Part shown: one piece after another, positions 34,907 to 42,876 of the stretch
How positions within the stretch are numbered: the stretch's first letter is position 1
How the letters are laid out: each line of letters starts with the position of its first letter
The notes under the pieces: model-generated
What the model saw: the letters and a program-made list of their open reading frames with translations, nothing else
Told to the model about the DNA's origin: nothing
Database searches by the model: none
Position numbers and translations under genes: made by a program
NCBI RefSeq assembly: GCF_009184895.1
Contig: NZ_WESE01000004.1
Coordinates: 62,001 to 126,000 of the forward strand
DNA length: 64,000 bases
Direction of reading: 5' to 3'
Source: Nostocoides sp. F2B08
Lineage (GTDB): Bacteria; Actinomycetota; Actinomycetes; Actinomycetales; Dermatophilaceae

Positions 34907-36886
34907 GTGACCATCCAGCTGAGCGGCGCGGGCGCACCCACGACGAGCGACACGGACCTGGCGGGAGCCATCCGGAGGGTGCTCGACGGGCGATGGGGCG
35001 ACGTTCGTGACACGGTCCGACGGGAGCTGGGCAGCGCGGACTGGTCCACGCCGACCACCCCCCTGCCCGTCGCGGACTACCGCGAACGGACGACCGGCCA
35101 GCTCAGCCGGCTGCTCGCCGAGCCGTGGATGACGGCCGGGTTCTCGGCCGAGCCCGGTGAGCACGGCGACGTCGGCGCCTCCCTCACCGCGTTCGAGAGC
35201 CTCGGTCACGTCGACCTGTCACTGTTCGTCAAGACCGGCGTCCAGGTCGGCCTCTTCGGGGGCGCGGTCGCCGGGCTCGGCACCGAGCGGCACCACCGCG
35301 AGTACCTTGCCGGCATCGCCGACGGCACCCTGCTCGGCTGCTTCGCCATGACCGAGGTGGGCGGCGGGTCGGACGTGGCCAACCTCGAGACGACCGCGAC
35401 CTACGACCCGGCGACCGACGAGATCGTCGTGCACTCCCCCAGCCCGGCCGCGACGAAGGACTACATCGGCAACGCGGCGAAGGACGGGACGCTCGCGGCG
35501 GTCTTCGCCCAGCTCGTCGTCGGCGAGGGCGAGGCCGCCCGCAGCCACGGCGTGCACTGCGTTCTCGTCCCGATCCGCGACGAGAACGGGCGGGCACTGC
35601 CCGGCGTCACCCTGAGCGACTGCGGCGCCAAGATCGGCCTGCCGGGTGTGGACAACGGCGAGATCTCCTTCGACCACGTTCGCGTCCCGCGGGCCAACCT
35701 GCTCGACCGGTTCGGCGCCATCACCGACGAGGGCACCTACGCCTCCCCGATCGACAGCGACGGCCGCCGCTTCTTCTCGATGCTGGGCACGCTCGTGCGC
35801 GGTCGGGTGTCGGTGGGCGGCGCCGCAGGGGCGGCCACCCGCAACGCCCTCACCCTCGCGGTCCGGTATGCCGCGGCCCGCGAGCAGTTCACCCGCCCGG
35901 ACGGCGAGAGTGGCATCCGCCTGCTCGAGTATGCGACGCACCGGCGCCGCCTCCTGCTGCCCCTCGTGCGCAGCTACGCCCTCGCACTCGCCACGAACGA
36001 GCTCGTCGAGGACCTCCACGAGCTGACCAGCGGAGCGGGCGACGGCGGCCAGGGTGAGCCGGACGAGCTCGCCGTGCGCCGCCTCGAGGAGCGCGCGGCC
36101 TCCCTGAAAGTGGCCAACACCGCGCACGCGACCCGCACCATCCAGGAGTGCCGTGAGGCGTGCGGCGGCGCCGGCTACATGTGGGAGAACCGGTTCGGTG
36201 CGTGGAAGGCGGACTCGGACATCTTCACGACCTTCGAGGGCGACAACACGGTGCTGCTCCAGCTCGTCGCCAAGGGACTGCTCACCCAGTACAAGGACTC
36301 CTTCGACTCCTTCGACACGCGCTCGATGATGCTCTTCGCCGCCCGCAACGTCGCCGAGTCCTTCGTCGAGCGCGCCTTCGGCGGCTCGATCGTGCAGCGG
36401 CTCGTCGCCGGCGCTCCCGGCCGCGACGCAGACAACGCGCTCGAGGACCGCGGCGGGCAGGTGGCGATCCTCGAGGACCGCGAGGAGCACACCGTCGCCA
36501 CCCTCGCCGCCAGGATGCGGGCGCTCCAGGGGGACGACACCGACCCGGTCGATGCTCTCGGCGCGGTGCAGCCGCACATGGTCGCGGCCGCCTGGGCCCA
36601 CATCGACCGCCTGCTCCTCGAGGCGCTGGCGGCCGCCACGGAGAGCAGCGCCGGTCCCGTGCGCGAGCTGCTCGGCCGGGTGTGTGACCTCTTCGTCTAC
36701 TCGACCGTCGAGGACAACGCGTCCTGGTTCCTCGAGCACGGCCGGACCTCCGCCGCCCAGTCCAAAGCCATCACGACCCGCGTCGACGAGCTGTGCGCCG
36801 AGCTCGCGCCGGACGCGCTGACCCTCGTCGACGCCTTCGGCGTCGCCGACGCCTGGGTCGGCTGCCCCCTGCTCGAGCGCGCCTGA
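34907..36886 (+). CDS. acyl-CoA oxidase
   Basis: This 659-residue flavoprotein matches the acyl-CoA oxidase branch of the dehydrogenase superfamily, which adds a C-terminal domain of about 200 residues. Visible motifs are FAMTEVGGGSDVANLETTATYD, IGLPGVDNGEISFDHVRVPRANLLDRFG, RFFSMLGTLVRGRVSVGGAAG, CREACGGAGYMWENRFGAWKADSDIFTTFEGDN (Glu of FEGDN is the expected catalytic base region). It oxidises fatty acyl-CoA with release of H2O2 in actinobacteria. Start is GTG 34907; the open frame upstream overlaps the divergent sugar dehydrogenase promoter. Confidence 0.92.
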   Translation: MTIQLSGAGAPTTSDTDLAGAIRRVLDGRWGDVRDTVRRELGSADWSTPTTPLPVADYRERTTGQLSRLLAEPWMTAGFSAEPGEHGDVGASLTAFESLGHVDLSLFVKTGVQVGLFGGAVAGLGTERHHREYLAGIADGTLLGCFAMTEVGGGSDVANLETTATYDPATDEIVVHSPSPAATKDYIGNAAKDGTLAAVFAQLVVGEGEAARSHGVHCVLVPIRDENGRALPGVTLSDCGAKIGLPGVDNGEISFDHVRVPRANLLDRFGAITDEGTYASPIDSDGRRFFSMLGTLVRGRVSVGGAAGAATRNALTLAVRYAAAREQFTRPDGESGIRLLEYATHRRRLLLPLVRSYALALATNELVEDLHELTSGAGDGGQGEPDELAVRRLEERAASLKVANTAHATRTIQECREACGGAGYMWENRFGAWKADSDIFTTFEGDNTVLLQLVAKGLLTQYKDSFDSFDTRSMMLFAARNVAESFVERAFGGSIVQRLVAGAPGRDADNALEDRGGQVAILEDREEHTVATLAARMRALQGDDTDPVDALGAVQPHMVAAAWAHIDRLLLEALAAATESSAGPVRELLGRVCDLFVYSTVEDNASWFLEHGRTSAAQSKAITTRVDELCAELAPDALTLVDAFGVADAWVGCPLLERA

Positions 36887-36950
36887 CCGCGGGACCCGGC
36901 CCGCGCATACCGGATCCGCCGGCGCGGCTGCCGCCTGCGAGGATGTGGGC

Positions 36951-38171
36951 ATGCGCCCGATCGTCCAGAGCAAGAAGCTGCAGCACGTGCGCTACGACGT
37001 GCGCGGCCCGATCCTCGTGGAGGCCCAGCGGCTCGAGAGCGAGGGGCACAAGATCCTCAAGCTGAACATCGGCAACACCGCTCCGTTCGGTTTCGAGGCA
37101 CCCGAGGCGATCGTCGCGGACATCGTCCACAACCTCCCCGACTCGCAGGGGTACGCCGACTCCAAGGGGATCTACTCCGCCCGCACGGCGGTCGCCCAGT
37201 ACTACCAGGCGCGGGGACTGCGCGAGACGACCGTCGAGGACGTCTACATCGGCAACGGCGTCTCCGAGCTGATCTCGATGGTCCTGCAGGCCTTCGTCGA
37301 CGACGGCAACGAGATCCTCGTGCCGGCACCGGACTACCCGTTGTGGACCGGGGCCGTCACGCTCTCCGGCGGGACGGCGGTGCACTACCGGTGCGACGAG
37401 AGCAACGGCTGGAACCCGGACCTCGAGGACATCGAGTCCAAGATCACCGAGAACACCCACGCGATCGTCGTCATCAACCCGAACAACCCGACCGGCGCGG
37501 TCTACAGCGAGGAGACGGTGCGCGCGCTCGTCGACATCGCCAGACGGCACCGGCTCGTCGTCATGGCCGACGAGATCTACGAGAAGATCATCTTCGACGA
37601 CGCCGTCCATCACCACGCCGCCACGTTCGCCGGGGACGACGTCCTGTGCCTGACCTTCAGTGGCCTGTCCAAGGCGTACCGGGTCTGCGGCTACCGCGCC
37701 GGCTGGGTCATGGTGTCCGGGCCGAAGCACCTTGCGGAGGACTTCCTCGAGGGCCTGACGCTGCTGGCCAACATGCGCATGTGCGCCAACGTCCCGGCCC
37801 AGCACGCCATCCAGACCGCTCTGGGCGGCTACCAGTCGATCACCGAGCTCATCGTCCCCGGTGGCCGGTTCTACGAGCAGAGCAAGCTCGCCTCCCGGCT
37901 GCTGAACGAGATCCCGGGGGTCTCGTGCGTCGAACCGCGCGGTGCCCTGTACTGCTTCCCGCGCCTCGACCCCGAGGTGTACCCCATCGCGGACGACGAG
38001 GCGTTCGTCATCGACCTCCTGCGGGCCAAGAAGATCCTCGTCACCCATGGGACCGGCTTCAACTGGTTCGAGCCCGACCACTTCCGGCTCGTGACGCTCC
38101 CGGACACGGACACGCTGACGGAGGCGATCGGTCGGATCTCCGACCACCTCGCCACCCTGCGCACCCCGTGA
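36951..38171 (+). CDS. alanine-type aminotransferase
   Basis: This 406-residue fold-type I PLP enzyme matches AlaA-like aminotransferases: MRPIVQSKKLQHVRYDVRGPI at the start, LKLNIGNTAPFGFEAPEAI, NPNNPTGAVYSEE, MADEIYEKIIFDD, the PLP Lys in SGLSKAYRVCGYRAGW, and the substrate-carboxylate Arg near FNWFEPDHFRLVTLP. The family exchanges amino groups between alanine and 2-oxoglutarate. ATG 36951 fits homologues better than GTG 36945. It lies 64 nt after the acyl-CoA oxidase. Confidence 0.92.
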   Translation: MRPIVQSKKLQHVRYDVRGPILVEAQRLESEGHKILKLNIGNTAPFGFEAPEAIVADIVHNLPDSQGYADSKGIYSARTAVAQYYQARGLRETTVEDVYIGNGVSELISMVLQAFVDDGNEILVPAPDYPLWTGAVTLSGGTAVHYRCDESNGWNPDLEDIESKITENTHAIVVINPNNPTGAVYSEETVRALVDIARRHRLVVMADEIYEKIIFDDAVHHHAATFAGDDVLCLTFSGLSKAYRVCGYRAGWVMVSGPKHLAEDFLEGLTLLANMRMCANVPAQHAIQTALGGYQSITELIVPGGRFYEQSKLASRLLNEIPGVSCVEPRGALYCFPRLDPEVYPIADDEAFVIDLLRAKKILVTHGTGFNWFEPDHFRLVTLPDTDTLTEAIGRISDHLATLRTP

Positions 38172-38195
38172 GGTCGCGCGGCCACTCATGGCCGA

Positions 38196-38217
38196 GCCGG
38201 CGGGCCCGCCCGCCGGC
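38196..38217 (+). terminator. GC-rich hairpin after the aminotransferase
   Basis: GCCGGCGGGC (38196-38205) pairs perfectly with GCCCGCCGGC (38208-38217). It sits 25 nt after the aminotransferase stop. A U-rich tail is absent, so it is a weak or Rho-assisted terminator candidate. Confidence 0.5.
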
Positions 38218-38243
38218 GACCCTCGAACGCTAGGCTGACCGCG

Positions 38244-38624
38244 ATGCGCAAGAGAATCCCGCTCTCCCAGCGTGAGGACTACGACGTCCTCGCCGAGTTC
38301 GAGGGCAACGACGACCCCACCGACGACACCGACTTCTTCGCCGACCGCGGCAGGATGGCGCGGTCCGCGGGTGCGACCCTGGCGCTCATGCTCCTCGCGG
38401 CCGTCGCCTTCGCCGGCGGGGTGGCCTGGGGGGCGACTCGCGAGGTGAGCGTCGCCCCCGGCAACGCGGTATGGGACATCGTCATCCACATCGGCTTCGC
38501 GGTGGCGTGCGGGCTCCTCGCCGGTGCCGCGGTCGTCGCGGTCGGGATGCTCGTGATCGGCATCCCCTACGCCCGAGGGAAGATGGCCGAGACACGCGCC
38601 CGCAACGCCCGACGCGGCTCCTGA
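38244..38624 (+). CDS. small two-helix membrane protein of unknown function
   Basis: This 126-residue protein has a charged, Asp-rich N-terminal cytosolic segment (YDVLAEFEGNDDPTDDTDFF), then two membrane helices (residues about 44-65 and 80-105) and a basic tail RGKMAETRARNARRGS. No family is recognised. ATG 38244 follows the hairpin at 38196. It is not clearly linked to the following surface-protein module. Confidence 0.65.
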   Translation: MRKRIPLSQREDYDVLAEFEGNDDPTDDTDFFADRGRMARSAGATLALMLLAAVAFAGGVAWGATREVSVAPGNAVWDIVIHIGFAVACGLLAGAAVVAVGMLVIGIPYARGKMAETRARNARRGS

Positions 38625-38654
38625 TAGATTCGTACAAAGTTTTTCCAAGGAAGT

Positions 38655-38682
38655 GCATCCAGACCTGCACCCTCATCGGAAT
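38655..38682 (+). promoter_or_regulatory. candidate SigK-type ECF promoter
   Basis: GCATCCA (38655-38661) and CGGAAT (38677-38682) are separated by 15 nt, upstream of the DUF4397 surface protein. They resemble the CCATCC / CCGAAT type elements described for mycobacterial SigK promoters. The ECF sigma factor 1.6 kb downstream has a SigK/RskA-like anti-sigma partner, so self-controlled expression of the module is plausible. Confidence 0.45.
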
Positions 38683-38729
38683 ACATGGGCAGGACGCACC
38701 ACCGCGTCCCCTGACGAAGGGAAACGCTC

Positions 38730-39536
38730 ATGCGCATCACCACCGCTCTTGCCCTGACCGGGGGCATGTCCCTGGCACTCGCCGCGCCGGCCATGGCCGA
38801 CAACCACGAGTCCCAGGTCTCGGTCCTCCACGGCATCCCGGACGCCGTCGTCGACGTCTACGTCAACGGTGACCTCACCCTGGACGACTTCGCTCCCGGC
38901 ACGCTCACCGACCCGCTGACGCTGCCGGCCGGTGACTACGACCTCAAGGTCGTCGCCGGCGACGCCGAGAACGGCGACGCGGACGCGATCGTCGAGGCCA
39001 ACGGTGTCGCCGTTCCCGGCGGCGCGAACATCACCGTTGTCGCACACCTCACCGAGGGTGGCGACCCGGCGCTCACCCCCTTCGTGAACGACACGAGCGA
39101 GACCGCTGCGGGTGAGGGCCGGATCACCGTCCGCCACACCGCTGCCGCCCCGGCCGTCGACGTCCGCGCCAACGGCGACGTCGCCTTCGCCGACCTGACC
39201 AACCCGAACGAGGCCTCCGCCGACCTGCCGGCCGGTGAGATCGAGGCCGACGTCGTGCTGGCGGGCACCGACACCGTCGCGCTCGGTCCGGCCCCGGTCA
39301 ACATCACCGAGGGCACGAACACGATCGTGTACGCCTGGGGCTCCGCGGAGGCCGAGAACCTCGACCTCGCGGTCCAGGTGATCGACGGTCTGCACAGCTC
39401 GCCCGAGGGCGTCCCGTCCGGAGTCGGCGGTCAGGCCGGTACCACGAACGCCGCGCCCTTCGCCGCGCTCGCCGCACTCGGTGCCGCCGGCCTCGCGCTC
39501 GTCGCGACCCGTCGTCGTGTGAGTGTCGACGCCTGA
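38730..39536 (+). CDS. secreted surface protein with DUF4397 repeats and C-terminal anchor
   Basis: This 268-residue protein has a signal peptide (cut near APAMA-DN, residue 24), two DUF4397-type beta domains (VSVLHGIPDAVVDVYVNGDLTLDDF; then ITVRHTAAAPAVDVRANGDVAFADL), and a C-terminal hydrophobic helix followed by RRR, as in sortase substrates or tail anchors. No standard LPxTG motif is visible before the helix. It is directly followed by a sortase gene 1 nt later. Similar proteins are controlled by SigK-like factors. Confidence 0.87.
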   Translation: MRITTALALTGGMSLALAAPAMADNHESQVSVLHGIPDAVVDVYVNGDLTLDDFAPGTLTDPLTLPAGDYDLKVVAGDAENGDADAIVEANGVAVPGGANITVVAHLTEGGDPALTPFVNDTSETAAGEGRITVRHTAAAPAVDVRANGDVAFADLTNPNEASADLPAGEIEADVVLAGTDTVALGPAPVNITEGTNTIVYAWGSAEAENLDLAVQVIDGLHSSPEGVPSGVGGQAGTTNAAPFAALAALGAAGLALVATRRRVSVDA

Positions 39537-39537
39537 C

Positions 39538-40242
39538 ATGTCGCTCAGGTACGGACCCGGGAGGGTGGTCGCGGTCCTCGCGGCCGCCCTCCTGGCCGGC
39601 CTGCTCGTCTATGTGCTGGTAGGCGCTGGAAGCCCCAACCGGATCACCGAGGAGACCGCGGCGTCGGAGGCCCTTGCGGAGTCGACACCCACGGCGACGT
39701 CGCAGGCACCGGCTCCCACGGCGAGCTCCTCGAGCACTCCGGTCCCGACGGTCGCGGCCAAGCCCGCGACCCTCCCCCCGGTCCGCCCGGCCGCCGCCCC
39801 GACGGAGGTGGCGATCTCCAGCATCGACGCCGAGCTCTCGGTCATCCCGACCGGGGTCACCACGGACGGTCTGATGGAGATCCCCGCCGACCCCCGGGTC
39901 GCCGGCTGGTACAGGTACGGCCCCGACCCCCTCTCCGACTCCGGCGCGGTGGTCGTCTCGGCCCACATCGACAGCAAGGAGCGGGTCGGCCCGCTCGCCC
40001 GTCTCGGGCAGGTGTCGCCCGGCGACGAGGTCATCGTCACGACTGCAGGTGAGGAGGTGCGCTATGTCATCGAGCGAGTCGACAGTTATCCCAAGACGGT
40101 CATCGATCTGGATGCGGTCTTCACCCGTGATGGCGCCCCGCGACTTCACATCGTCACGTGCGGGGGCGAATGGGACGCTTCAGCCGGCTCCTACGAGGAC
40201 AACATCGTCGCAGTCGCAGTGCGCTCCGACGCCGTCTCGTAG
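39538..40242 (+). CDS. class F sortase
   Basis: This 234-residue protein has an N-terminal membrane helix (residues about 8-26), a Ser/Thr/Pro linker, and a sortase barrel. The catalytic His is in VVVSAHIDSKERVGPL and the Cys in LHIVTCGGEWD. The Arg is less certain: the region usually read as SYRDN has SYEDN here. Class F sortases occur in actinobacteria and join or anchor surface proteins. Position 1 nt after the DUF4397 gene suggests that protein is the substrate, although no LPxTG is seen. ATG 39538 (MSLRYGPGRV) is preferred. Confidence 0.88.
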   Translation: MSLRYGPGRVVAVLAAALLAGLLVYVLVGAGSPNRITEETAASEALAESTPTATSQAPAPTASSSSTPVPTVAAKPATLPPVRPAAAPTEVAISSIDAELSVIPTGVTTDGLMEIPADPRVAGWYRYGPDPLSDSGAVVVSAHIDSKERVGPLARLGQVSPGDEVIVTTAGEEVRYVIERVDSYPKTVIDLDAVFTRDGAPRLHIVTCGGEWDASAGSYEDNIVAVAVRSDAVS

Positions 40243-40252
40243 AGTGAGTCGG

Positions 40253-40807
40253 GTGACGGAGACCGCCTACCAGACCGACGACAGCGACCTGCTGACCCGG
40301 GTCAAGGCCGGCGACGAACACGCCTTCGCCGAGCTGTACTCGCTGCACGGACGACTCGTGCACAGTGTGGCGCTGCGCCTGCTCGGCAACCACCACGACG
40401 CCGAGGACGTCACGCAGCAGGTGTTCGTGTCGGCGTGGAAGAGCCGGGACTCCCTCCGCGAGGGAGCAGGGTCCCTTGCGGGTTGGCTGGTGACCATCAC
40501 CCGACGCCGCTGCGCCGACCTCGCTGCGACGCGGGCCCGGACCTCACGCACGGAGGAGGCCGCGGCCGCTGTGGCGGTCCCCATGGCACCGGCCGACCCG
40601 GCCCGAGCGGTTGAGAAGGTCATGCTGGCACATACCCTCGCCACCCTCGGCGAACCCCGCACCACCATCGTGCGCATGGCGGTCATGGACGACCGCCGGC
40701 ACGAGGACATCGCCGAGACTCTCGGCCTGCCGCTCGGCACCGTGAAATCCCACATCCGCAGGGGACTGCTCCACCTGCGCTCCCGACTCGAGGAGGTGAC
40801 CCCATGA
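40253..40807 (+). CDS. ECF RNA polymerase sigma factor (SigK-like)
   Basis: This 184-residue sigma factor has region 2 (DEHAFAELYSLHGRLVHSVALRLLGNHHDAEDVTQQVFVSAWKSRDSLR) and a complete region 4 with the -35-binding helix (HEDIAETLGLPLGTVKSHIRRGLLHLRSRL). GTG 40253 is chosen; upstream open frame overlaps the sortase gene. The stop overlaps the anti-sigma start by ATGA, so the pair is made in balance. It probably drives the DUF4397-sortase module. Confidence 0.92.
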   Translation: MTETAYQTDDSDLLTRVKAGDEHAFAELYSLHGRLVHSVALRLLGNHHDAEDVTQQVFVSAWKSRDSLREGAGSLAGWLVTITRRRCADLAATRARTSRTEEAAAAVAVPMAPADPARAVEKVMLAHTLATLGEPRTTIVRMAVMDDRRHEDIAETLGLPLGTVKSHIRRGLLHLRSRLEEVTP

Positions 40808-41604
40808 CCCATCTGACCGACGACCGCCTGGTCGATATCGCACTCGGATCCCCGAGCGACGCGTCCGAGACTCAGCACCTGATCGACTGCGCTGAGTGCG
40901 CGGCCGTGCTCGGCGGGGTCACCGACACCGTCTCCCTGACGCGCACCCTCGACTCCTCCGTGCTCGTCGCGCCCCCGGCGCGGGTGTGGGAGGCGATTCA
41001 GACGGAGATCAGTTCGGTTTACCCCACACCGTCGACGAACGTGGCCACGTCTCCCGACTCGCTCCCCGGCGGGCCGGTCGACGACCGCCCTTTCGAACCG
41101 GATGCTGAGGCGACCGTCACGAGTCTCTCCTCCCGGCACCGCCGGGGACGGCGCCCGGCGCTCCCCGGGGCCTGGCTCCTGGCCGCGGCGTGCGTGCTCG
41201 GCATCGTGCTCGGCGTCGGCGGTGCAGCGATCGCCGGCCGCATGGGCACCGAGCCACAGCCGAGTGAGACGACGGTCGCAAGCACCGATCTCGCACCCCT
41301 GGACGCCCCCACGACCCAGGGCAGGGCCGTCCTCGTCGACCGCGCCGACGGACTCGACCTCAACGTGTCGACGGCCGGACTCGACCCGGGTGACGGGTAT
41401 CTCGAGGTCTGGCTGATCAACCGCGACCTGACCCGGATGGTCTCGGTCGGAGTCCTTCCGAACGACGCGACGGAGATCGTGCTGCCCGTGTCCCAGGACC
41501 TCATCGACCAGGGCTACGTCATCGTCGACATCTCCCGCGAGCAGTTCGACGACCAGCCGGCCCACTCCGGCGACACGGTCGTCCGCGGCGAGCTGCCGGT
41601 CTGA
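40804..41604 (+). CDS. anti-sigma-K factor RskA-type membrane protein
   Basis: This 266-residue protein has an N-terminal cytosolic anti-sigma domain with CAECA (HLIDCAECAAVLGG), one membrane helix (ALPGAWLLAAACVLGIVLGVGGAAIAG, residues about 118-142) and an extracytoplasmic RskA beta domain (GYLEVWLINRDLTRMVSVGVLPNDATEIVLPV). It should hold the preceding sigma factor inactive at the membrane until proteolysis. It overlaps the sigma gene by 4 nt. The 22-bp gap to the convergent acyl-CoA dehydrogenase contains nothing else. Confidence 0.92.
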   Translation: MTHLTDDRLVDIALGSPSDASETQHLIDCAECAAVLGGVTDTVSLTRTLDSSVLVAPPARVWEAIQTEISSVYPTPSTNVATSPDSLPGGPVDDRPFEPDAEATVTSLSSRHRRGRRPALPGAWLLAAACVLGIVLGVGGAAIAGRMGTEPQPSETTVASTDLAPLDAPTTQGRAVLVDRADGLDLNVSTAGLDPGDGYLEVWLINRDLTRMVSVGVLPNDATEIVLPVSQDLIDQGYVIVDISREQFDDQPAHSGDTVVRGELPV

Positions 41605-41626
41605 GTCGTATCCCGCCGACCCCGGT

Positions 41627-42868
41627 CTAGACGAGCTCCGAGCTGGTCAGTCCGAGCAGGCGGCGGGCGACGACGAGGAGCTGGATCTGCTGCGTGCCCT
41701 CGAATATGTCGAGGATCTTGGCATCCCGGGCCCACTTCTCGAGGAGCTCCCGCTCGGCGTAGCCGCTCGCTCCGCAGAGCTCGACACAGGACAGGGCGAC
41801 CTCCACACAGATCCGCCCCGCCTTCGCCTTGGCCATCGAGGCCTGCATGGAGTTCGGGAGACCGTTGTCGGCCATCCAGGCCGCCCGCAGCGTGAGCAGG
41901 TACGCCGCCTCGTACTCGGCCTCCATCTGCATGAGGGTCCCGGCTGCCGATTGCTGGCTGTGCGCGGGCGCGTCCCAGTCCACCCGGACGCCTTCGGCGG
42001 CCAGGAGTTCGGTCGTGCGGTCCAGACATGCCCGTGTGAGGCCGACCGCCATCGCGGCGACGAGAGGCCGGGTGTTGTCGAAGGTCTGCATGGCCCCACC
42101 GAACCCGGTCTCCGATCGGATCTCGGGGTCGCCGAGCAGGTCGGCCGCGGGAACGCGGCAGTCCTCGAGGACGAAGGCCGCGGTGTCGGAGGCCCGGATG
42201 CCGAGCTTGTGTTCGAGCCGGATCAGGCGAAGACCCGGGTTGGACCGCTCGACGACGAACGACCGGATCGCGCGCTTGCCGAGCGACCGGTCGAGGGTGG
42301 CCCAGACGACGACGAGCTCGGCCCGCTCGCCGGCGGTCACATAGATCTTCTCGCCGTTGAGGACGTAGCGGTCGCCGTCCCGGGTGGCCGTGGTCCGGAT
42401 CGCGCCCGAGTCGGATCCGCAGTCCGGCTCCGTGATCGCCATCGCGGCCCAGCGCCGTCCATATCGAGCCTTCTGCTCATCCGTCGCGACGGCGGCGATG
42501 GCTGCGTTGCCGAGCCCTTGGCCCGGGAGGGACAGGGTGAGTCCGACGTCGCCCCGGCAGGTCTCGAGGACCGAGAGCACCGACGCCAGGTTGGTGCCGT
42601 TGCGGTTGCCTCGGGTGTCGCGAGGACCCTGCGAAAGGGCCTGGTCCGCCGCACTTCCGCGGCTCGTCGCCCCGCGCGCCCCGGCTCCCTGACCTGCGCC
42701 GGAGTCCCCGAGGCCGTCGATGACCGCAGCGAGGAGGTCGAGCTCGACCGGGTAGGCGTGTTCGGCCCGGTCATAGGTCCGCGAGATGGGCCGGAGCACC
42801 TCCTCGGCGACGGCCCGCGCCTGCGCGACGAGCGGGCGGAAGCGTCGGGGCACCTCGAGATCGATCAT
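41627..42868 (-). CDS. acyl-CoA dehydrogenase
   Basis: This 413-residue flavoenzyme shows AMAITEPDCGSDSGAIRTTATRDGDRYVLNGEKIYVTAG, then IRASDTAAFVLEDCRVPAADLLGD and the C-terminal CGASGYAERELLEKWARDAKILDIFEGTQQIQ. These identify an acyl-CoA dehydrogenase that adds a 2,3-double bond and passes electrons to ETF. A Gly/Ser/Arg-rich insert lies near residues 56-90. ATG 42868 is preferred because AGGAGG lies 4 nt before it. It follows a second dehydrogenase by 8 nt. Confidence 0.92.
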   Translation of the reverse strand: MIDLEVPRRFRPLVAQARAVAEEVLRPISRTYDRAEHAYPVELDLLAAVIDGLGDSGAGQGAGARGATSRGSAADQALSQGPRDTRGNRNGTNLASVLSVLETCRGDVGLTLSLPGQGLGNAAIAAVATDEQKARYGRRWAAMAITEPDCGSDSGAIRTTATRDGDRYVLNGEKIYVTAGERAELVVVWATLDRSLGKRAIRSFVVERSNPGLRLIRLEHKLGIRASDTAAFVLEDCRVPAADLLGDPEIRSETGFGGAMQTFDNTRPLVAAMAVGLTRACLDRTTELLAAEGVRVDWDAPAHSQQSAAGTLMQMEAEYEAAYLLTLRAAWMADNGLPNSMQASMAKAKAGRICVEVALSCVELCGASGYAERELLEKWARDAKILDIFEGTQQIQLLVVARRLLGLTSSELV

Positions 42869-42876
42869 CACGCCTC

